Positions 49,963-64,000 of a stretch of DNA of 64,000 nt are shown piece after piece. The stretch covers positions 1 through 64,000 of the forward strand of contig DF237395.1 in NCBI GenBank assembly GCA_000708835.1, written 5' to 3'. The position numbers and the translations under genes are program-made. The notes below the pieces were generated by a model. It searched no databases. It was not told the DNA's origin and saw nothing but the letters and a program-made list of their open reading frames with translations. The first letter of the stretch is position 1. Each line of letters starts with the position of its first letter. Source of the stretch: Klebsormidium nitens. Lineage: Eukaryota; Streptophyta; Klebsormidiophyceae; Klebsormidiales; Klebsormidiaceae.

Positions 49963-50272
49963 GGGGGTGCTTTGTTTACATGTAAGCGGCGAAATGTCAA
50001 GCCAATATGTTGTTATATCGATCCCCTAAGAGAAACCATAGAGTTCCTTTGAGTTGAGTGTGGCAAATGGGTCCAAAAATGGTGAAAAATGTCCCCATAT
50101 AGCCAAAAACGTCCAACTGCCTCCAAATTGCCTCGTTCCTCTTGTAGTCCAAGCGGGTATGACAAGATGTAAGCGGCCAAAAGTGGAGCCTGCCTATATG
50201 TAAATTGATCCTACGACTTGGTTCTTTGAGCATCATTGAGGACAGTGTGGCAAACTGGCCCAAAAATCGCTT
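49963..50272. repeat. Diverged tandem duplication, two units
   Basis: Two blocks about 187 bp apart share, in order, ATGTAAGCGGC, an ATAT-GAT block, a GTTC-TTGAG block, and GTGTGGCAAA followed by CCAAAAAT. The units are clearly diverged, and no coding content was recognised. Confidence 0.6.
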
Positions 50273-51939
50273 CCCAGCGATTCAAATTTGAGTTTTATAC
50301 GCTCCGCGCGCTTATATTATTTCACACGTGTGCGGTTCGGTACCGCTCAGCAATTGTACGGACACCTTCGGACCCCGTCCGAGTGGCTAAAAAGTTGGCC
50401 CATGATCCGCGTTCCCACATATATGGCAATGATCATACTACAAAATTGCGCGCGCGTTGTTTTGGCCGAAGTCCTCGGTCCGGTCGGGTTTCAGGGTTTG
50501 GGTTTACGGGTTTTCAGGGGGTCGCTGCAGATCCGATCTGCCCAGAATCCAGATCTGCCCACCTAGGATTTCGGAGCTAGGGTTTTGATAACCTGCAGGT
50601 GAAAGATCAAAACCCCAACAAAACCCTGGACGTTTCACCCGGCCGCCAGCGCCCCGTGCCAGCGCGCCAAGCTTACAGTGACAACCACGCGGCGCCCAGC
50701 GTCACGCCTCCGCGTGGACTGCACAGTACACGAGACATTCCTTGGACAGCACGAAAGCGGTTTGACTGCACTGCCAACTTTCCAGGACAAGTTTCTTTCC
50801 AATGGCATTGAGCCAGTAAGGTTTCGCGGAAATGATTGCGCCTAGCTCCTTTCCTCCCTGTGTCCTTGATTACTGCCTTAGGCTTCAGACCAGGACAGAT
50901 TCGAAGGATCCTAATACTGCGCCGCCTGGCGCGCGCACTTCAATGCCCATCGAGATGAGACTCTTCGACTCCAAAGTTGAGAAAGCCGGGGCCGATCTTG
51001 AGCCAGCTACCGTACACTGAGCCGACTGCATCCTGTAATGACCTTCTAGATCTGTTTCCTGCTTCATGATGCATTCTCGAAGCTGATCACCTGTCCGACT
51101 ACGAATTATGGTTCGCGCTCGTACGAACCACCAATTTGCAAAGGCTGTGATGTTGCAACAAGGATTAAGTCACACGGTGCAGACGCAATCTGCATTTTGA
51201 CTAAGTTCGCTCTCCTTCGATCTAGCATTGATGTCCTGCCAAATCAGTCAGCCACGTGGGCTCCCATGTGGCAGGCACAAAAGCGCTGACATTGTTCATA
51301 ACTCGACGAACAAAGCGACATGGTGGGCGCACTACGGTCTAATTTCTTGAAGCCTGGCTTCCGAAACTCTTGATCTCGCACTCTGCGCCTGCCAAATGAC
51401 AACCAAGCGTACATACGGGCCCAGGCCAACATGGTATCGCCCATCTCATCCCGTACGTTTCGAAGTTTAATCAGCATATAATCGTCAGTTTGCACCGTGG
51501 GCGCGCGCGGGCCCCAGCCTGAGAACGGTGCCGAACCAGGGCGCATCTCGCTCCACTGGCAGAACAAGTGGAGTCGACGAATTGGATCAACGAAGTCCCA
51601 GCTCTAGTAGCCCGGCTTTCGAACGGGAAAAGAAACGTATCATGAGTTGACAAACTAGGTTTCGAAGTGCGAGAAACGATTCATCTTTTCTGCCGTACAT
51701 CATTGAACCGGCGGCAGTACCCGATTCACTTCCGCCACTTCCGGCCTCGCTGAACGAGATGCGAAAGTTCGCCGCTCCATTAGAGTCATACGCCCAGTAT
51801 CAGTCTCACCTGCTTACATCCTGGATAATTCAATGTTTAGTTTCGCTTCAGCAATATGCAACGAGCACGAAACACTGAGAAAAGAGTCTAGCGGGGAAAT
51901 GTTATACACAGGAGTTTTTGGCCCATAAGCATGATGGTT

Positions 51940-52100
51940 AAGAGCTGGCTATGGGCTGATTTCAAAGTGGTTTAGTGTCCAGTAGCCAGACTTGGGAGTA
52001 ACCAGCCTTGAAACAAGGTTACCGCCCGGTTACCTGTCCAATAACCTGAGACTCGAGTCTGGTAATCAGCACGGTTAGCAGCCAGAATTTTCTTTGTTAT
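51940..52100. repeat. Foldback repeat element, copy 2
   Basis: Shares the ordered core blocks with 2070-2240 (GCCAGACTTGGGAG, GTAACCAG, TTGAAACAA, GAGTCTGGT, GGTTAGCAGCCA). The CCAGACT and AGTCTGG blocks are inverted, so this copy can also fold back. Similarity drops outside this range. Confidence 0.55.
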
Positions 52101-54768
52101 GCCCTGCGTTCTATCACATCCTTCTCAACTCCCAACGGGACCTAGCTACTCAAGCCACGAGTGAATGTTTTACCTGGACATCCAGCTTATAACGAGTAAC
52201 AATAAGTGCACCAGGCCTTTCGATTGCCTGACCCCAGACCCACAAAATCCGTGTCCGTCAGATGAAAGCGGTTCGGTTCTTACATCCACGGCGATGCAGA
52301 CAACATCTTTGTCCGGCGCGATCCTACAGCTTTGAATCTCACGGGAGGAAAGGGAGCGTTTATATCAATACCACTTATCCGAAGTGACCAAGTTGAAAGA
52401 GTATTAAGTATCAGGCCCAAGAGTTGTTTCTGTGTTTCTCAGAAGCTTTGGTAAGTTGAACTCTGCTTTCAGTCGATTTTCAAGGCCAGATTGAATGATG
52501 AATCTTCGAAAGGAAATTCAGACATCCCAAATCCTCGTAGTCGAGGAAGAACACGTATGAAAGCTCGTGAAGGAAGCCTTTCATTCTGCCGATAAGAAGA
52601 CGAATCTCGGCCCGTTGATTAGTGAACGTATATTTCCAATCTCCATCATGGCAAACGGACAAACGACTCTGAAAATGCATCCCTCGATCCCAAGGGACTT
52701 TGTCCCTGACGGAGCCCTCTTCCGTAGGACGAAACCTGTTCTGGCACTGTGGCGTTAATGCGAAATCAGTATTGCCGAGGCGAGTTCTGGTCCAAATAGA
52801 GACTGAAATGTCGCATTACATCGAGCAAAACCGGGTGGCAATCTGCTTCCGGAATGTGAGCCTCAGTTACACGCCAAGTTCTTCGTGACTTTCTTGTCAG
52901 TTTTTGAATCTCTCGGAGCGATTCACGTTCGAATAAGAGGAGCCTTTCTCAACGTGTCTGATTACTTCGATTAAGATGTATGCCAGCACAGCTCACCAGA
53001 TCAGCTGCAAGTTCGCACGAGTAGGCGAGAAGCAGGCTGCCAAGCATTTGCTAAGCAGAAGGATTTCGTAACCTGAGCTTCACTACGCTGATCGCAGAAT
53101 ATCACTCGATGCCCATGAGCCCATGCTTGCCTCTGCAGGGCTCAACCGGAGCTTCGCACACACAAACAATTGGCTCAGATTGTCGAGCTCCATAATAGTC
53201 GACAAATGAGGACATATCCTCTTCGGACTAGCACATGCGTGATTGTGATGCATAACTTGGTAGTGATAGACAGCTGAAGATTGTCATCCGTGCAAGGTCC
53301 AGCCCTTCCGAGATTCAAAACAATCATCACAAAGGCGCCAAGTCGTTTACCATATTCAGTCACTGAGTCGTCGAGCTGAGCAATCATTTGAACGTTGTGT
53401 TGCTATCTGATTCCAAATGCATGACGATTTCATGTTTAAAAAGTCTAGTCTCGATGCGACCGCGGCACGTCGTGGGCCCCATGAAGATCATCTAGGAGAC
53501 TTAGGCGACCAATCGTATCAGCCCCCATGCAACTGATCGGCCCTAGGGTGGCCGACAGCAGTCCGGCAATTGGTTCATTCGGGGCTACCGTATACATAAG
53601 TTAATAAGGGGCCAATTCAACCGTCATCCAGCTATATAGGCTTGCATGGCCCTCATAAGTATATGATACGACTCCCTTCAAATTCGTGATGCTTGCACAT
53701 GTACTAGCTGACCAACTACGCGCATGCATGGGCGCCGGTACTTAATACAGAGTCCGCACAAATCTGTAACTAACTTAACCAGGCTAATGTGAACATGCTA
53801 GGCGAAGGTCATACCAGGCCATGTACACCAGTGGGCAGCGAGGCAGGCTCACTGACGCCCGCGCATGTTGCATTCATGCCACTGACAAGGCTGCCTGCGC
53901 ATGCAATGATGCAAGCCACCATGCAGATCAGTGACCGTCAGTCTTGCAACATACTGGAACTACGGGTTTTAACTTATAACAAGGTCACTGAGTTACAGCC
54001 TCGGCAACTAACATACAACGAACCCTCCTGCCATACAATAAATTGTGCTGTCAAAGAAGTGACCAACACAACCACCGCCAGAACAGCAGGATAGGAAGCA
54101 TACCAAACAAACCCGGTTGAATGTGCATTTCTCAATAACCACCGCTTTTGATTGATGACATCGACTCTGGTTCGGCTTGGACACGCAAAAAAGGTCCTTG
54201 CCGCGTATCTATAATGCTTGCTCAGGCTCGTGCTTAGCTCAGATCAAAATTAGCCTCTGCACTACGACTGAGCAAACCTAGATGGTTAGTTTATCACTAT
54301 GAGGCGAGTGACTTCGGCTTTATACGCCTTGGGTCCTACTTTGGAGTCTGGACCCTGCTGTTTTTCCATACGTCCTGACTGGCGTACTTTTATTCGTTAC
54401 CTACATACAACTCAATCAAGTCCTGCTCCCACCACCCAAACCATTGACTCTGCCGACTTGTACACATCCGCGGATCTTACAGTACATGGCCGCTATCACA
54501 CCCAGCCTTCACTGACGACATCACAAACGACCCGACCACTTTCTCAGCGACCAATCACCCCATAACCATGTGCAGCTAAGGAAAAAGAAAATGCACGTCA
54601 CGCATGCTACCCAAACCCGATCCCATTGCCGAAACGGCTCGCATAGCCACCCGAACTGGCAGCCACTGCACTCCCTCAGACCGCATTCACCCGGATTCCA
54701 GTGTCCACCACCGCTCCTCTACGTCCTCACACCCAGGATTATCCCGCCAGCCACAACCAGCGCCTCTC

Positions 54769-60304
<5,536 letters not shown>

Positions 60305-63300
60305 CTTCGCTGATCCTTGTTGGTACCTTGAATAGGTGTAAAACTCAGACTACCTAGTCCCCTATCTATTAGTCTCTGTTGGCAACTGCTCGCTTCGCAG
60401 TGAATAATGACCCTTGCAAGAATTGCTGCACATGCACGACCGTTGCCAGGACAGTCCCTTTCCCAAGACCTCGGCCCCTTAACAAGTTTGTTCCCACAAG
60501 CCCAAGCTGATCCTCCTCGCTGACCCACTACACTGTCAAATCTGCTCAAACTGGAAGCTCCTACTGAGCCCCGCTTACTTCTTAAAGGTCAATCCTAGCT
60601 CCCCTAAGCTGGTAAAGGCTCAAAATTGACCCAGGAGCACCTCGACCGGTTTGTGCTGCCTGGTGGATGCAATTGTCGGATGTTGACTCAGCTGCTGGTT
60701 GCTCACAAGGGACCCCTTCTACAGTCCTGTCTCACGTCCAAGAGCTTGTGAATCACTATTTGTAACACTCTTCCCCCACGGAAGCTCGACCAGGTTATAA
60801 GGCTCTTGCCAACAAAGCTTTGGCTTCTTCAGCACCCTTCACTGACGGCTGGTACAGCTTGATGCCAAAAAACAAATAAAATCGGTGCGGTGGAAGGTAA
60901 TTCGTCGTATGAAAGAAGGAGATCTCGAGGCGGAAGATGGTCCAGGGAAGCTAAAAGGGCAATTGTGAAGAAGAAAACAGAAACGTCCCAACTCCTCAGA
61001 TGGCAGACCCGCCCTCTCTGCTCTGTAATATATCCAGCGTTACCGTCCCCTGGAGCGGGCCCAAGCGACAACCCCGTAAGTCCATATCACAAACGTTTCA
61101 GGCCTCTGCCCTCAGGCTGTGCCTCTAATCCGGACCGCCAAACATGGCGACTAGCAGAGGAGCCCTGCAGCCACCGAAGGGGGGACTGGCTGGCGTCCCT
61201 ATGCGACAAGGGGACACATGGCTCAGGGGGATTACTGCTGCCGAGAGAGGGCAGCAGCAAGGGGCTGCAGAGGCAGCACCGCCATGGAGGAGGGTCACCA
61301 TCAACTGGCGTCAGCTAACATGCGCCTTGGCCCGTGCTAAACCTTCATAATGAACACCATGCTCCGATTTCCTGCGGCGTTCCTACTCCATGTGCTTCCT
61401 TCTTCCTCCGCTGAAATGGCTTTCCTTCTCTAGGCTCCCGCGAAAGGTGCAAGCTCTCCTGAAACTTGAAATCTGGACGAAAGGAAGTCTAGACGTTCAG
61501 CAGATATCTGGGGCATAACCCCATGCTTCCCGCACTTCTAGAGGTCCGCTTTCCAGAGGAAAGTTGCTGACCGAAGTCGGAAGTTCGAATGTTTCTCGAA
61601 AGGTAAACCCACCCCTTTCCTGTACCCCGGTAGGACTACCCGGCTGAAAGAAGTTGAATATTCGATATTCCAAGCACGCTCGGACCGTCGATTCTGCAGG
61701 ATGGATGGCTACAAAGTCAATTTCCCTGTTTGGGAAATATCTTGACCGGGAAACAGCGCTCTTATTTTCCCCGGTGCAAGATTCGTCGCGTCACCCCCGC
61801 AATGATTCAGGATATCTAACCGGGCCAGCGCGCGCGAGCGCTTTCACGTGAACTGGCAGTTGCAATTGAGTTGCAAAACCGCGTCTTGTCAAGTGTTGCA
61901 GGCGAGGCTGGCACAGCCGGCCTGCGCACGCCTGGCGTTGGTGCAGCTAGCAGCTACTGTACTGAGCTTGTCCGAATTCAGAGCTCTTCCGCATTCACCA
62001 GTAGGCATTCAATGATTGAGGCGCCAGAGCTAGAAAGGACGTCACATTAAGATTGCTGAACGTGGCTGGCTGGCTGGCGGGCCGGCTGAACAACTATGTA
62101 ACTATTAAAGTTGAAAAAGTGATTGGCAGCCAGTGATGCCTGCTCAGGTCCGCCATGCGAGCCCGCACTTGAGTAGCATTTGGCTTCCTCCGTTCCCCTC
62201 CGAATCATGTCATCATGTCATCATGGCATGGGCATGGCATGGGCATGGCATGGGCATGGCATGGGCATGGCATGATGGACTCACGGGGATGGAACATAGT
62301 TCCATCACAGGATTTTGCAGCCTTTGCTCGATTCGAGGTCAGCTTCGAATTCTCAAGTAATGCTCCAGCCCCAGCTCCGGCCAAGAAAATGGGATTCACT
62401 TGCCGGGCGGAGAATGGACTGATATATATGGTCTCCTTCAGTAACGCGATCATGCGACTAAGCGCATGATTGAGACGCCCATGGGGCCCCTGCGCCCGCA
62501 GCCTATGCCTGCACGAAGTGAAGCGGCCTGGTTTTGCATGAGTTAGCGCCATCACTGTCGACATATATTTATAGCTCATGACTAATAGTTCATGACACCT
62601 GCATATACCAAGGACTCCCTAGTGCAACATGTGCAAGTGCTGATCTCTAGCAGCATGTGCTCAGAAGCATTTTGGTCTACTTCATGTATCTCTCAGCCTG
62701 TGAACTCGACGTACTGCCGCCGATTGCAGCGCCGCTGTAGTCGACTTCGGAAACACACCACCTCCAACCTTCGATCTTCCGGGTTCAACCACTGCCACCG
62801 TGCGGCAGGTGCTGACACCTCGATGACTTGAGCCCGTTCACAGTCCTCAGAACGGAAGATTAACTTTCAGGGGACTTTCAGATTCTGATCGGGTGATCCG
62901 TTGAAAGCCACTTGATAAACCGTCTGTGGCATAGCGCTACAAAAGATTCGGGATTCGAAATTTGAGGAGGACAACAAGCCCATGCAGGGTCAGTGCTCCT
63001 TGTCGAGAGCGACTACCCAGTGCGGTTATATATTTGTTCATGTATTGTGAACGGACGGAGCACTTACGGAATCAATTTTCCACTTAAATGTCTTATCGTT
63101 GAGCGGCCAATTCCGGGTTTATGTATGGTGTGCCTTCAAACTTCGTCGCGACGTACTCGTCCGTCAGCACCAAGAACATCGAAACAATAGCTATGGGTAC
63201 GTTGAAACTTACCCATGCAAGCGCCTGCGTGCATCATTCGGAGGCACAATTGGCACACGCCAGCTTCCTTAAAACCAAGGACAAGTTGAGGCTCTTGTCT

Positions 63301-64000
63301 TGACGAATTCTAGACAGTCGAAAGCTGGTTTAGGCGGTTTTATCGATGTGGCCAAGAACGAACCACGATTCCTTCCTCGATCTTTGCACCGAGGTACGGG
63401 GAGGATTTTGAGAATCTCGAGCAAGCAGGCTGCCCAGCGCCCTGGGGATCGATGCGGATTTTCAAAAACCTTCGCTTTCCGAGATCAAGTATTCAGATTG
63501 TCTCGCTTTCCCAGATGAAGGTTTCCTCTGAGCAATGCAGGGTCTGGAGACGTGTTCGAGCCGCCCAGTATCTGGCTTTACGAGGAGAGGGGGTTTCAAG
63601 CAGCAAATTGCAGCTTTGCGGGGTCAGGGGAACGGTGGGGCCCTGATTCGACACCAATTCGACTCCGTTCCCTCAATCTCTGCAAGTGAATGGAAAAACG
63701 GTCCGCCGTAAGCAACGCGCAAGTGGGCAGTATTTTGGCAACAGCTGTTCTCTAGTTCTCATACAGTGGTCGAAAGCTTCTTGCCATATTATGAGCCCAC
63801 TGCGTTCGAACCTCCCTACTAGAATTGCTGACATGTGAGTTAGTGTGAGTTAGACACGTTGCTGAGTCAGCGCAAGGCGTTCGACCCGAGCTAGGAAGAT
63901 CAGAAACGAGAATGAGTTGAAGGGCGTTCTAGAGAAGGGGGTCGTTCGATCCCCGTTCGATCCGACTTGGTACACGTGCATGTCCGACTTTCATTCTGCG
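60305..64000. other. Kinase upstream region and unrecognised terminal 3.7 kb
   Basis: The first part must contain the kinase promoter and the non-coding part of its first exon. A plus-strand open frame at 61144-61350 starting MATSRGALQPPKGG could be a first exon of an unknown gene, but nothing downstream supports it. A GCTG/GGCT-rich run lies near 62063-62090, and a perfect 11-bp minisatellite lies at 62225-62273. Nothing else was recognised. Confidence 0.45.
62225..62273. repeat. 11-bp minisatellite, 4.5 copies
   Basis: Perfect tandem units of GGCATGGGCAT are followed by a half unit. The lack of any mismatch suggests a young, potentially length-variable locus. The open frames through it are a consequence of the repeat and not evidence of coding. 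Confidence 0.9.

Larger units (their letters stand above)
48810..54768. other. 6-kb gene-poor stretch
   Basis: No recognisable protein, RNA gene or spliced set of exons was found. The region includes the F-box gene promoter on its left and the kinase 3' UTR on its right. It contains a roughly 187-bp tandem duplication (49963-50272), GTACAGTAG-type micro-repeats near 49150-49185, GGGTTT-rich telomere-like scraps near 50490-50585, and the second copy of the foldback repeat. Open frames here are short and unlike known families. Confidence 0.5.

Noticed and set aside
61144-61350. Possible first exon starting MATSRGALQPP
   Set aside because: No homology, no continuing exon, and composition alone does not support a gene; kept only as a remark in the terminal region.
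63936-63975. TTCGATCC motifs resembling a tRNA T-loop near the right edge
   Set aside because: No acceptor stem, D-arm or anticodon arm could be built around them.

Overview
The window reads as nuclear DNA of a photosynthetic eukaryote of the green lineage. A streptophyte alga, Klebsormidium-like, is the best guess, but this is inference. I see two proteins with probable plastid leaders (a WCRKC thioredoxin and an RFC3-type S6 protein). A peroxisomal dienoyl-CoA reductase ends in SKL. Plant-type families are present (a plant UBX7-like protein, a WDR44-like WD40 protein, a MAK/MHK-type kinase). Seven of eight genes are split by GT-AG introns. Short telomere-like tracts are of the TTTTAGGG type. 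No bacterial operon, rRNA, tRNA or CRISPR signal was found. All gene models were spliced by hand from conserved protein blocks, frame continuity and GT/AG sites.

Layout: (1) 1-5915, no recognisable gene, one foldback repeat. (2) 5916-15742 (-), UBXN7/PUX7-like UBA-UAS-UBX protein, 10 exons. (3) 16558-18776 or slightly further (+), ARF GTPase, 5 or more exons. (4) 20796-27872 (-), peroxisomal 2,4-dienoyl-CoA reductase, 8 exons. (5) about 29006-31646 (+), WCRKC thioredoxin, 5 exons including an 18-nt microexon. (6) 33004-40471 (-), WDR44-like WD40 protein, 7 exons, about 1165 aa. (7) 42539-46270 (+), S6-like/RFC3-like plastid protein, 6 exons. (8) 47424-48809 (-), intronless F-box/LRR/Sel1 protein. 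(9) 48810-54768, gene-poor. (10) 54769-60304 (-), MAK/MHK-type kinase, 11 coding exons. (11) 60305-64000, no recognised gene. The first seven genes alternate strictly in strand, giving three divergent promoter regions and three convergent ones. The genes serve unrelated housekeeping roles (ubiquitin/Cdc48 adaptor, vesicle traffic, fatty-acid oxidation, plastid redox, plastid translation, signalling) and do not form a pathway cluster.

The most unusual signal is a class of degenerate tandem repeats built on splice junctions. In three long genes (UBXN7-like, DECR, WDR44-like) an exon edge plus the adjacent intron is repeated 1-6 times at a 104-183 bp period. Copies of a 3' splice site (acceptor) lie upstream of the real exon and copies of a 5' splice site (donor) lie downstream. 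DECR exon 5 carries arrays on both sides. Many copies keep AG or GT, and some keep an open frame, so the introns hold ranks of decoy or alternative splice sites. The ARF, thioredoxin, S6-like and kinase genes show none that I can see.
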